Below, in pieces: positions 13,608-20,868 of a DNA stretch of 24,403 nucleotides (its first letter is position 1; every line of letters begins with the position of its first letter). The notes beneath the pieces were generated by a model. That model was not told the DNA's origin. It worked only from the letters and a program-made list of their open reading frames with translations, and did not search any database. The DNA comes from a virus: positions 1 to 24,403 of IMG/VR virus record IMGVR_UViG_3300020563_000010; one strand, 5' to 3'. The position numbers and the translations under genes were made by a program.

Positions 13608-13619
13608 TATAAAGGTGCT

Positions 13620-14030
13620 TTACTTCGTACTTTCTATTGTAGCAGGAGCAGGGGCAGGGGTCAAGGTTTTAATGGTTGGAATAACACCAACTAAAAAGAT
13701 TGCTAGGGCAGAAATTCCAGCAATTTGCCACTTAAACTTAGATAATTCTTCTATTTTACTTTCTAATTTTTCAAATCTATCTGAAATTTCTTTGTGTTCT
13801 TTATCATTATCTTCTTTCATTTCATCAATCATTTTAACAAGAAGTGCATCGTTTTTCATACTTTGCTCAATTCTCTCATCGTGCTTCGCAAGGATTGTAG
13901 CAATACGTGAATTGCCTTCTGATATTTTATCTACCGCTGCCTCTAATTTGGCAAGCATTTCGCGGGATAAGTCTTCATAAATACCGAGTTTAGATTCAAG
14001 AACCGCTAATTTTGATTCTTGGGAAAACAT
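13620..14030 (-). CDS. Coiled-coil protein with a C-terminal membrane anchor
   Basis: The 136-aa product is almost entirely heptad-patterned helix to about residue 98. One transmembrane segment follows (WQIAGISALAIFLVGVIPTI, 101-120), then a short Pro/Ala tail. The arrangement resembles the phage XhlA-like family of membrane-associated lysis helpers with the membrane helix at the C-terminus, but residue identity to that family is not certain. AAGGAAGG lies upstream of the ATG, and the preceding gene ends one base earlier. It sits between small unknown genes and the primase, far from the lysozyme. Alternative roles include a membrane tether for replication proteins. Confidence 0.75.
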   Translation of the reverse strand: MFSQESKLAVLESKLGIYEDLSREMLAKLEAAVDKISEGNSRIATILAKHDERIEQSMKNDALLVKMIDEMKEDNDKEHKEISDRFEKLESKIEELSKFKWQIAGISALAIFLVGVIPTIKTLTPAPAPATIESTK

Positions 14031-14031
14031 T

Positions 14032-14232
14032 TTACCTTCCTTTTAAAAATTGTAACCACCATCTACGAGAACCTCTTCCACCTTTTGCATAGTTACTTCT
14101 ATATCTACCTTTCTTAAAAACTGGAGGATCGTCTCCCGCTGGTGCAGTTCCAGCGATATTTCCAGAACCAACATTAACGGTTGGTTCTTCTTTAAGAGTG
14201 CGAATTGTAGAAATTAATTTATCAATGTCCAT
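14032..14232 (-). CDS. Small phage protein with a basic Arg/Trp-rich C-terminus, 66 aa
   Basis: The start at 14232 shares a base with the previous stop (TAATG), giving a 66-aa product beginning MDIDKLISTIRTLKEEP. A Gly/Pro linker (SGNIAGTAPAGDDPP) leads into a basic tail with KKGRYRSNYAKGGRGSRRWW. A longer frame from 14259 would overlap the upstream gene and is rejected. The helical head plus basic tail suggests binding to nucleic acid or a protein partner, but no function is known to me. Confidence 0.7.
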   Translation of the reverse strand: MDIDKLISTIRTLKEEPTVNVGSGNIAGTAPAGDDPPVFKKGRYRSNYAKGGRGSRRWWLQFLKGR

Positions 14233-14603
14233 TAAACTTCTTGCAATTTGTCTATACACTCTTGGTCTTCAATAATAGAATGCAAAGTTGTTTTTGGATA
14301 TTCAGGCAATCTATTTAAAAATAACAAAAAACTTTTAATAGCAGGCCAAAGGTCAGATTCTAAATTATAAAGAAGCAAAGGGACTGCTGCATCATCAAAG
14401 ACATTAAATAGGACGATTAGGTGATTAAGAATCAAGTGAGTTTTAAGAACTCCTGTATTCCTATAACGCTTAAGTAATCTTTTAATATACTTAATACGTT
14501 TTAAATCGTCCTCAAAATCATCCCTAGTAACTGCTTGGGGATTATCATAAAATTTAATAGCAAATAGAAGATAATTATCTTCATTCAATTCATCAAATCT
14601 CAT
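14232..14603 (-). CDS. Conserved helical phage protein, 123 aa, function unknown
   Basis: The product starts MRFDELNEDNYLLFAIKFYD and is helical throughout, with a basic patch (KRIKYIKRLLKRYRN), then a hydrophobic segment HLILNHLIVLFNVFDDAA and SFLLFLNRLPEYPK. I recognise the pattern from T4-like cyanophages as a conserved uncharacterised protein but cannot name a function. It begins nine bases after the structural gene's stop and is coupled by TAATG to the next gene, so it is probably transcribed with both the late structural gene and the downstream replication genes. Confidence 0.75.
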   Translation of the reverse strand: MRFDELNEDNYLLFAIKFYDNPQAVTRDDFEDDLKRIKYIKRLLKRYRNTGVLKTHLILNHLIVLFNVFDDAAVPLLLYNLESDLWPAIKSFLLFLNRLPEYPKTTLHSIIEDQECIDKLQEV

Positions 14604-14612
14604 ACCAAATTA

Positions 14613-15179
14613 TCAGCTATCTGGATACTGAGCGTCGTCAGCAGCATCCGTGTTGATTGTGCTTCCTGCTACCAATACTTCAGTTTTAACTCTGAAATTT
14701 CCGTGAGTATCGGTGTAAGTCATGACACCAACCCAACCAGCGTGTGGAGCAGCGAACTTACGAGCATTACCAGTAGCTGCGTTAGCAACAGCTTGCTCTG
14801 TAGTATCTACACCAAATACACCAGTGAATACTGGACTTGTTGAGAATCCTGTAGTCTTAGACTCAGGTGCTCTATAAACCGAATTTCCAAGTGTTGAAAT
14901 TGGTTCTTCTGAAATATTATAAGCAGTTCCTGTTGGAACAGTAGTTAGTCCAGCAACGAAGTATGAAGTGCTAGCTAAAGAAATACTTGTGGAGGTAAAT
15001 CCAGTGATAACAGCATAACCATAAGTAGCACCAGCACCAACTGTAATCACATCTCCAGTTCTAATACCAGCAGAGGTAAAGGTGACAACACCAACCCCAC
15101 CAGTTGCAATTCCTGTAATTAGATTAACCGAAATAGTTCCTGTTGAATAAACCGAATCTTTATTGCCCCAAAGAGACAT
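14613..15179 (-). CDS. Virion structural protein (putative), 188 aa
   Basis: The protein begins MSLWGNKDSVYSTGTISVNL and is rich in Thr, Gly, Ser, Val and Ala with almost no Lys clusters, as in beta-sheet decoration or fibre proteins. Residues about 30-95 read as a small beta domain. FAAPHAGWVGVMTYTDTHGN near residue 142 and RVKTEVLVAGS after it are segments I associate with cyanophage structural proteins. A perfect TATAAATA 31 nt before the ATG marks it as a late gene, and a strong terminator isolates it from upstream units. A precise role (capsid decoration or tail) cannot be read from the sequence. Confidence 0.75.
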   Translation of the reverse strand: MSLWGNKDSVYSTGTISVNLITGIATGGVGVVTFTSAGIRTGDVITVGAGATYGYAVITGFTSTSISLASTSYFVAGLTTVPTGTAYNISEEPISTLGNSVYRAPESKTTGFSTSPVFTGVFGVDTTEQAVANAATGNARKFAAPHAGWVGVMTYTDTHGNFRVKTEVLVAGSTINTDAADDAQYPDS

Positions 15180-15209
15180 GTTTCCTTACCTATAAAATTC
15201 TTATATTGA

Positions 15210-15217
15210 TATTTATA
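15210..15217 (-). promoter_or_regulatory. T4-type late promoter (TATAAATA)
   Basis: A perfect TATAAATA on the minus strand, 31 nt before the ATG at 15179 and overlapping the end of the U-tract of the terminator just upstream, the same layout as at 7923-7954. Confidence 0.85.
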
Positions 15218-15249
15218 AAAAAAGGAGACCTTTAGTTTCGGTCCCCTTT
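15217..15249 (-). terminator. Rho-independent terminator
   Basis: On the minus strand AAAGGGGACC and GGTCTCCTTT form a 10-bp stem with one G-U around a nine-base loop, followed by seven T residues that run into the late promoter. It ends the unit of the 59-aa gene. A second, perfect 7-bp hairpin (TTAACTC-CTT-GAGTTAA, 15254-15270) lies just before it, over the stop codon. Confidence 0.88.
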
Positions 15250-15258
15250 ATCCTTAAC

Positions 15259-15438
15259 TCAAGGAGTTAAATCTTTAGCACCTTTATTCTTCAGTTGTGC
15301 TTGCACTTGAAGAAGAATGAGCGAAAGAATACCGTTTGATTTGACTTTTGGGTTTGCTCCAAGTGCTTCCGAAACTGCAAAAAGAGCAGTTGCGATAAGA
15401 GCCTGATTTGCTAAACACCAAGCGACGAGTGCCGACAT
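15259..15438 (-). CDS. Small hydrophobic 59-aa phage protein
   Basis: The frame starts MSALVAWCLANQALIATALF and continues AVSEALGANPKVKSNGILSL to end KNKGAKDLTP. One hydrophobic helix covers about residues 2-24 and a second, weaker one about 38-50, which suggests a small membrane protein. I associate this pattern with small cyanophage proteins. GGAGGT lies four bases before the ATG at 15438, and a TCTAAATA element lies 30 nt upstream. Its stop codon is inside a 7-bp hairpin just ahead of the terminator. A holin-like or membrane-modifying role is possible but not shown. Confidence 0.75.
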   Translation of the reverse strand: MSALVAWCLANQALIATALFAVSEALGANPKVKSNGILSLILLQVQAQLKNKGAKDLTP

Positions 15439-15468
15439 GATGACCTCCGTGTGAAGAGTATCCTGTCT

Positions 15469-15476
15469 TATTTAGA
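15469..15476 (-). promoter_or_regulatory. Late promoter variant (TCTAAATA)
   Basis: The minus strand has TCTAAATA, seven of eight matches to the T4 late element, 30 nt before the ATG at 15438, the same spacing as the perfect sites in this window. Its flanks resemble those of the site at 2260-2267. Confidence 0.6.
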
Positions 15477-15483
15477 TATTATC

Positions 15484-17571
15484 TCAGTCAGACTCACCTG
15501 CTCTTGGTTTGTACATATCCTGTGCTGCTCTCTGTGCTGCTGCTTGTTGTGCTTTTTTTGCAGCAAGTTTTTTGGCAGGTGTATTTGTTGGAGGTTCTGG
15601 TTTAACTTCGCTGGTTCTATCTTTTTTTACACCTCTTCCTGCTTCATGTTGAGCAACAGTTCCACCACTACGAGTCATCATACCACCCTTATTCATATTT
15701 CTAACAATTTCTACAGCACGATCACGTGGTTTTCTTGGTTCTCCCCTGTCTTCTGCCATTCTTTCATCAATTACTTCACCTTCTGGTTCATAAGAATTAT
15801 TTTGTGCTTGTTTGAGTTGCCCTACTGTTCCACCAGTCATCAATCTTCTGTTTGGGTCATTTGTTGCATTATCAAGTGCTTTTTTCGCTGGCTTATCGAA
15901 AACTGTTTTAATTACCGCAGGTGCAGCAAGAAGAGCAGCTCCTGCAGCGAGTGCTGGAAGCATTTCATCAATTTGCTCACCTTCTGGTTCATAAGACATC
16001 TTAAGACCAATTGCTCTCATCTTATTCTTAAAAAGATTCATAGATGTAGGAAGGGATCTAATATCCATTTCTTCCTTTTCTTTTTTAGCAACTTCTTTTT
16101 TCTTAGATTCATCAGCAAGTCTAGATCTAAATCTATCAACTGGAGAATCGCACTGCTCACTCATTCCTGCTTTTCTTTCTGCTTCTAATTTAGCGGCGAT
16201 TGCCATTTGTTGCTTTTTCTTCTTTGATTTCCCTTTGAATTGTTTCTTTTTAGACTTGCGGAAATCTTTAATCACATCACCCATATCTGCCGTAGCAAGA
16301 TCCATCTTCTCTGCCATATTTGAAGGGAAGACTTTTACTTTGTTAGACTCGCCCTTTGGTAAGGTATCAACTTTTTTCTTTTCAGTTTTTGCTTCAGTCC
16401 AAAGATAGTCTTCTTCAACCTTTGCCTTACCACCTTTTTGATCTTTGCCTAGAGCACCTGCAACAATATCACCTCTAGTTACCTTATCATAAGGAGGATA
16501 ATTATTTGCTAGGTTTCCATCACCTTTTTTATGCCCAGGTTTGTGTGCCTCTTCCACTGCTGGTTTGGTTGGTTTGGTTTTAGCCCCAAATACTTTTTGC
16601 CCAACATTTTGAACAGTCTTTGGCAACTCATCAACAAACTTCACTACACCAGCAGGTAAATTTGGAGCACTTCCACCTGTTACTGCTTCTTTAACATTAT
16701 CTCCGTTCGAAGAATCCGAACTTGTTGTGGATGGGTTTGGAGCATTGAATCTTGCCTGAGGATTTCTAATGGAACCCCCTCCCCTGCCAGGATGACTGCG
16801 TGATGATTTTGAATTATCTGTATTGTTGTATCTAAATTTAGGGCGACGCATCTCATCCAGTGCTTCACCTTCTGGTTCATAAGAAGCGGAAACAGTCTTT
16901 CTGGTGTCCTGACCGTCTGGCTTACCACCCATTTTACGCTGAATGGCATTATGAACTGCACCAGCATGTTCTTTTGATGAACTTTCCTTTTTACCGTCAC
17001 CATCATAATCCTTACCTGCTGTTGCAGCGGCAGTTTGCTCACCTCTCTTTCTCTCACCCTCATATGGCTCACCATATGAAGTGATTTCTACAGACTTAAT
17101 ATTTGGATTAGAACGAAGTTGAGTAATTTTATTTCTATCAGCATATCTTACATAACTTTTGCCATTATTATCTTCAACTCTAACCTTATACTTTTTTGGT
17201 GCCTCAATATCTTCCTTGGCAAATACTCTTACCATTACATCAGAAACACTTTCCATTGCTAAGTCTTTTACCGATCCAATGAATTCTTCATTCTTCATTG
17301 GACCTTCACCAAATAGTTTTTTCTTTACAGCAGCTCTTTCATTTCCACCAAGATTGCTGTTTTGCATATATTGTGCAAACGCAGTTCTCAAAGGAACGTC
17401 CTCTCTTCTGGCACGATAACGAATATCATAAACTGCCTGACGAATTTTTTTCTCGGGAGAAGCAGAGTCTTTTCCCCCCGCGCCCTTTTCATTATCCCCA
17501 CCACCCTTAGCAGCAGGAGCAGATGGAGCAAATTTTCTTGCAGGGAGCTCCTCAGCAATATGCTTTTTCAT
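15484..17571 (-). CDS. 695-aa late virion-type protein with YEPEGE repeats
   Basis: The protein is highly charged and mostly disordered-looking. A folded N-terminal part (SPEKKIRQAVYDIRYRARRE at 38-57 onward to LFGEGP) resembles cyanophage structural proteins. DYDGDGKKES at 188-197 is a DxDxDG calcium-loop-like motif, followed by AVHNAIQRKMGG. A SYEPEGE-x-(I/L)DE motif occurs three times (about 230-241, 526-537, 593-604). After the second copy comes a hydrophobic Ala/Leu stretch (PALAAGAALLAAPAVIKTVF). A long KKK-rich region lies at about 440-470. A CATAAATA element 35 nt upstream indicates late expression. No enzyme motif is seen. A head-internal or prohead-core role, with repeats as processing sites, is inference. 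Confidence 0.72.
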   Translation of the reverse strand: MKKHIAEELPARKFAPSAPAAKGGGDNEKGAGGKDSASPEKKIRQAVYDIRYRARREDVPLRTAFAQYMQNSNLGGNERAAVKKKLFGEGPMKNEEFIGSVKDLAMESVSDVMVRVFAKEDIEAPKKYKVRVEDNNGKSYVRYADRNKITQLRSNPNIKSVEITSYGEPYEGERKRGEQTAAATAGKDYDGDGKKESSSKEHAGAVHNAIQRKMGGKPDGQDTRKTVSASYEPEGEALDEMRRPKFRYNNTDNSKSSRSHPGRGGGSIRNPQARFNAPNPSTTSSDSSNGDNVKEAVTGGSAPNLPAGVVKFVDELPKTVQNVGQKVFGAKTKPTKPAVEEAHKPGHKKGDGNLANNYPPYDKVTRGDIVAGALGKDQKGGKAKVEEDYLWTEAKTEKKKVDTLPKGESNKVKVFPSNMAEKMDLATADMGDVIKDFRKSKKKQFKGKSKKKKQQMAIAAKLEAERKAGMSEQCDSPVDRFRSRLADESKKKEVAKKEKEEMDIRSLPTSMNLFKNKMRAIGLKMSYEPEGEQIDEMLPALAAGAALLAAPAVIKTVFDKPAKKALDNATNDPNRRLMTGGTVGQLKQAQNNSYEPEGEVIDERMAEDRGEPRKPRDRAVEIVRNMNKGGMMTRSGGTVAQHEAGRGVKKDRTSEVKPEPPTNTPAKKLAAKKAQQAAAQRAAQDMYKPRAGESD
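15776..15795 (-). repeat. YEPEGE repeat, copy 3 of 3
   Basis: A 20-nt core identical to those at 15977-15996 and 16865-16884, encoding the SYEPEGE part of the motif that here ends in VIDER. Confidence 0.85.
15977..15996 (-). repeat. YEPEGE repeat, copy 2 of 3
   Basis: A 20-nt core identical to the other two copies in the 695-aa gene, followed in the protein by QIDEM and a hydrophobic segment. Confidence 0.85.
16865..16884 (-). repeat. YEPEGE repeat, copy 1 of 3
   Basis: A 20-nt core identical to the other two copies in the 695-aa gene, followed in the protein by ALDEM. Confidence 0.85.
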
Positions 17572-17588
17572 GGAAAATAATTTCTACT

Positions 17589-18866
17589 TTACTTTTTTCT
17601 ATACTTATTTATGAAATTAACTCCGTATGCCTTTGCCCCAGATTGAAGATTTTCCTTACCAGTTCCAATTGCTCCTGGAGTTTGCATCGAAACGTATTTA
17701 AAGAATCCCGTAGTACCTGCAAGTGTATTTGGTTTTCCAGGTGCTCTATACATGCTATCCATTTTAACTTCGGTATATTCAACCAAATCTTTAATCCAAG
17801 ATTTAAACATCTGACCCGTTTCGGTTACACAAATTAAATAATTAGTGCCTCTGCGGAGAATACGACCAGTTAATCCTGTATTCAGATTCTCTACCATCTG
17901 ACCGATGTTGAAAATATTCTCTGCAACATAATTTTCACGAAGAGTCTTAAAATCAAACTTAGGAGCAATCTGCCAAAGTTGCCACCCTTCTTTAATATTC
18001 ATCGCACCGCGAAGATTATCAAATAACTCTAGAGCATCTTTACGAGAATAATCTGATGGGAGACCCTCTCTAAATCTCTTAAAGTCACCTTCTGCAGCGG
18101 CAAGTCGCATTCTGGATGCGGACATTCCTTCAACACCCTTTGCATCAGGATCTCTTTCCCCAGCAGAAACAACTTCGATGTTATCAAATGCATAGAGTTG
18201 TCCATTGTAATTATTGGATAACTTTTCAAACTCTTTAACTCTATCAGCACCACCAACAATTCTTACATTTGTGTATCCATCATTATGCGCTTTCTTTAGA
18301 ACATCAAAAATGGTTTTAGTATTTGCATCATTTACAATTCTCTCACTATGTGTAGGGAACATCTTTCTCATGTAAGAGACTTTTGTATCAGGGTCCAATG
18401 GATTCTTTTTCTTATCCTGACTTCTTGAAGGATAGATAAGATAATCGCCACCATCAGCAGCGGATGATTGGGCAGCAACATCCATTAATTGCTGGTGACC
18501 AATCGTTGGGGGATTGAATCGACCGAAAGCAATTGTAAGAGTTCCTTTTGTTTTTTCGACTGGTGGTGGTCCAACAGGAGCGGCAGGTTCTTGTGCAACT
18601 GGTTGCTGCTCAGGAGCAGGTGCTTGCTGCTGAAGTGCAGGATCTACAAAATTTGGATCAGAAATATTTTTTTCTTTTTCAGTTTGTGCAGGGTCTTTTC
18701 CACCAACTGCTTGCCTTTTATTATAAAACTTTAGAGTTCCTTTTACAGTTTTTGCTACAAACTCACCATCCTTATACCATCCACCATGACCATCTCCCTG
18801 CAACCCAAGTCTTGCTGCTTGCTGTGATGCAGTTGCCTCTGATAAAAATCTAGAAAAACTTTTCAT
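17589..18866 (-). CDS. TIGH nucleotidyltransferase with capsid-targeting-like N-terminus
   Basis: The 425-aa protein has several parts. MKSFSRFLSEA at 1-11 resembles the T4 internal-protein targeting signal. A small domain (LGLQGDGHGGWYKDGEFVAK, 20-39) is followed by a Gln/Pro/Ala linker. The nucleotidyltransferase core starts at GTLTIAFGRFNPPTIGH (108-124), with the HxGH-type TIGH site and a later MSASRMR (248-254) equivalent to the ISSTxxR motif. A KOW/SH3-like segment near the C-terminus (GLTGRILRRGTNYLICV then MFKSWIKDL) is also found in cyanophage proteins. Such enzymes join a nucleotide to a phosphorylated substrate; the substrate here is unknown (cytidylyl- or adenylyl-type). The ATG shares a base with the stop of the 66-aa gene (TAATG). 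Confidence 0.85.
   Translation of the reverse strand: MKSFSRFLSEATASQQAARLGLQGDGHGGWYKDGEFVAKTVKGTLKFYNKRQAVGGKDPAQTEKEKNISDPNFVDPALQQQAPAPEQQPVAQEPAAPVGPPPVEKTKGTLTIAFGRFNPPTIGHQQLMDVAAQSSAADGGDYLIYPSRSQDKKKNPLDPDTKVSYMRKMFPTHSERIVNDANTKTIFDVLKKAHNDGYTNVRIVGGADRVKEFEKLSNNYNGQLYAFDNIEVVSAGERDPDAKGVEGMSASRMRLAAAEGDFKRFREGLPSDYSRKDALELFDNLRGAMNIKEGWQLWQIAPKFDFKTLRENYVAENIFNIGQMVENLNTGLTGRILRRGTNYLICVTETGQMFKSWIKDLVEYTEVKMDSMYRAPGKPNTLAGTTGFFKYVSMQTPGAIGTGKENLQSGAKAYGVNFINKYRKK
17606..17613 (-). promoter_or_regulatory. Late promoter variant (CATAAATA)
   Basis: The minus strand has CATAAATA, seven of eight matches to the T4 late element, 34-35 nt before the ATG at 17571 and inside the last codons of the nucleotidyltransferase gene. 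Confidence 0.6.
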
Positions 18867-19066
18867 TACTTAAATTTCTTTATCTTTGATATGATTACTT
18901 TTTCGTTATCAGTAATATATTTTAAGATGTTTTTATGTATCTGCCTATATTTATGTTTATTTTTACTGACAGACATTTTCTTATCTAAAACTAAATGCAC
19001 ATAGCGAACAAATTCTGGATACGTGCCCTTAAAATTTTTAAGCAATTCATCAACATATTCTTTCAT
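18866..19066 (-). CDS. Small basic 66-aa protein, function unknown
   Basis: The product begins MKEYVDELLKNFKGTYPEFV and is Lys-rich, helical and without a membrane segment. The C-terminal half is markedly basic (SVSKNKHKYRQIHKN and SKIKKFK). It overlaps the previous stop as ATGA (19063-19066) and the next start as TAATG (18866), so it is locked between the 424-aa protein and the nucleotidyltransferase and is probably made in step with them. No family is recognised. Confidence 0.7.
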   Translation of the reverse strand: MKEYVDELLKNFKGTYPEFVRYVHLVLDKKMSVSKNKHKYRQIHKNILKYITDNEKVIISKIKKFK

Positions 19067-20337
19067 AATTTGAATCCTAACTTATCTTTTTTAAAGTCAT
19101 ATCCATTTTTAGTTCTAAATTGCAAGTTTGATATAGTTGCTTGACCCTCCACTCCCTGTGCTCTTCTAAGAGTAAATGATGGTGTGATATTATTCAATGA
19201 AAGATGAACAAAAAACATTTCATTGGATAATGCGTTTCTAACAATATTGGTAAAATTTAATGATGCTACAGATTGCCTAGAATAATCAATTACTAGTCTT
19301 TCGCAAGCATAAGATATTTGCATCAGGGTTATCCTAACTCTGGAATAATCACCTCTTTGAGAATTCAATATTCCAACTAGTCTAGGATCAGATCTAATGA
19401 TACTATCAAATAATTCAGGATTTGAAATAAATCCTGTAGCAGAAGAATTTAAAACGGAATTTGCTACATTTTGATCCAACAATCCAAGACGAGCAGCAGC
19501 TTGAATAGGACCTTGCACCATATTGTTATTATTAATAATTCTCATCAAATCAAACTCTTGTGAGTTTCTCATCTGTGCCAAAAGTGAAGAATTTTGTTCA
19601 ACCAACGGTATAATATCCCTAACCTTAAGAGTATTAGAAGACACCCCACTAGATTTTGCAGATACTTTAATTGACCTATTTGGAGTTACAATATAATAAT
19701 CAAGTAAAGGTTCATTTGATCTTGTTGGGATAAAAATTTTAGATGTTGTTTTATTAACTCCAAGATTTAAAGTATTAAATCCCCTACTTATACAATAAAT
19801 TGGTCCAATACATTCACCAAAGTCATTACGAATATTATTCAGTGGTAAATTACTAATGGCATTTGAATCAAAACTCCCAACAGAAGCATTACTGTCAGCA
19901 TAATCGACTAATGATAGTAAATAATCTTCAAGTTCGCCAACAATATCCGTTCTATTTGTAATTGATTGCCTCAGAGTAGAAACATAGGTATCATAATTAT
20001 ATTCTTGTCCAGTCAATCCAAATCTTTGAGGTTTAAAAATTCCCTCAAAGATACTCCTATTAATAGGTTTGGTTAGATTATCAATATGGGTATAATAAAC
20101 AGGTTTTGATGCATCATAACTTCCCAATTGTATTGCGACTCTAAAAGAATTATTTTGCATATTTTGTGAAAGCGCATCCACATAGGTAACTTGTTGTCCA
20201 ATAGACAAGTATCCCGTTCCCCTTCCACCAGTCGCTGGATCTTCAAAATAAGGAGATGCCTTTTTAATGGTTGTTAGTATAGTTGGAGTTCCTCTCCAAT
20301 GCTTTCTCCAATTGTCGTCTTTTGAACTACTAGACAT
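19063..20337 (-). CDS. 424-aa phage protein of unknown function, possible nuclease-like core
   Basis: I do not recognise this protein with certainty. Residues about 41-90 (TGYLSIGQQVTYVDA then VYYTHIDNLTKP) read as a small SH3-like beta domain. The central part has Glu175 (FGECIGPIYC), Asp213 (LLDYYIV) and IKVSAKSSG with Lys228. The D...S-x-K order on successive strands is reminiscent of PD-(D/E)xK-type nucleases, though Ser replaces the usual acidic residue. The C-terminal half is helical, then beta-rich. It is AT-rich and heads a coupled trio with the 66-aa protein and the nucleotidyltransferase. A structural protein is an equally possible reading. Confidence 0.7.
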   Translation of the reverse strand: MSSSSKDDNWRKHWRGTPTILTTIKKASPYFEDPATGGRGTGYLSIGQQVTYVDALSQNMQNNSFRVAIQLGSYDASKPVYYTHIDNLTKPINRSIFEGIFKPQRFGLTGQEYNYDTYVSTLRQSITNRTDIVGELEDYLLSLVDYADSNASVGSFDSNAISNLPLNNIRNDFGECIGPIYCISRGFNTLNLGVNKTTSKIFIPTRSNEPLLDYYIVTPNRSIKVSAKSSGVSSNTLKVRDIIPLVEQNSSLLAQMRNSQEFDLMRIINNNNMVQGPIQAAARLGLLDQNVANSVLNSSATGFISNPELFDSIIRSDPRLVGILNSQRGDYSRVRITLMQISYACERLVIDYSRQSVASLNFTNIVRNALSNEMFFVHLSLNNITPSFTLRRAQGVEGQATISNLQFRTKNGYDFKKDKLGFKL

Positions 20338-20358
20338 AAGACTTTTTAAGTATTTATT

Positions 20359-20865
20359 TTACTGCCAGTAATTTAGATTGACAACAAATCTTCCCAAAGC
20401 ATTAGTGCATGTTGTACCCGTATGTTTGATATCACTATCAAAGATTACAATCCTATTTGCAACACTCTCTACAATTTCACCAGTTTCAAATTTTGTATAT
20501 CCATCGTTGCTATTTACATAATAAACAGCAGTCTTTGACTTGAAATGATGATCGACATGCATACCATGCTCTATTATTTTATTGGTCCTCAATGTAAGAT
20601 TTGCCTTAATCACGAGAACATTTCTTGGAGTTAGTTTTTGAAAGAATGGAAATGCGTCTTCAAAAAATCTACCCTTTCTCAGAACACCATCTCTTGATGA
20701 ACAAAAAATATAACTGAATTGGTAGTTATCGTTTTCATTACATTCTATCGGATGATATTCTGTCTCTAAAACTTCTGACAAAAACCAAGGAAATGTATTA
20801 CTCTTGATTAAATGAAAAAATTTTTGGTGAGCCGTATCAGGTAAAAAATTATCAATTACTTCCAT
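20359..20865 (-). CDS. 2OG-Fe(II) oxygenase family protein, third paralog
   Basis: The 168-aa protein starts MEVIDNFLPDTAHQKFFHLI and has the facial-triad pattern of 2-oxoglutarate/Fe(II) dioxygenases: HVDHH supplies H-x-D (near 116-118), and HTGTTCTNALGRFVVN supplies the distal His and the Arg that binds 2-oxoglutarate. NYQFSYIF and YYVNSNDGYTKFETGE are shared with the two upstream copies. It is the most diverged of the three: the N-terminus is shorter and the middle differs. It starts four bases after the second copy's stop and has no clear Shine-Dalgarno. The substrate (protein, small molecule or nucleobase) is unknown. Confidence 0.85.
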   Translation of the reverse strand: MEVIDNFLPDTAHQKFFHLIKSNTFPWFLSEVLETEYHPIECNENDNYQFSYIFCSSRDGVLRKGRFFEDAFPFFQKLTPRNVLVIKANLTLRTNKIIEHGMHVDHHFKSKTAVYYVNSNDGYTKFETGEIVESVANRIVIFDSDIKHTGTTCTNALGRFVVNLNYWQ

Positions 20866-20868
20866 AAA

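Noticed and set aside
15451-16188. Long plus-strand frame of 245 codons
   Set aside because: It is the antisense shadow of the 695-aa virion gene; its product is a Cys/Phe/Ser-rich low-complexity string with no ribosome site.
18947-18954. CATAAATA inside the 66-aa gene as a promoter for the nucleotidyltransferase
   Set aside because: It lies about 80 nt from the start, unlike the roughly 25-35 nt spacing of the convincing sites.
20351-20358. AATAAATA on the minus strand as a late promoter for the 424-aa gene
   Set aside because: It is only 14 nt from the ATG, leaving almost no leader, and AT-rich DNA here makes a chance match likely.
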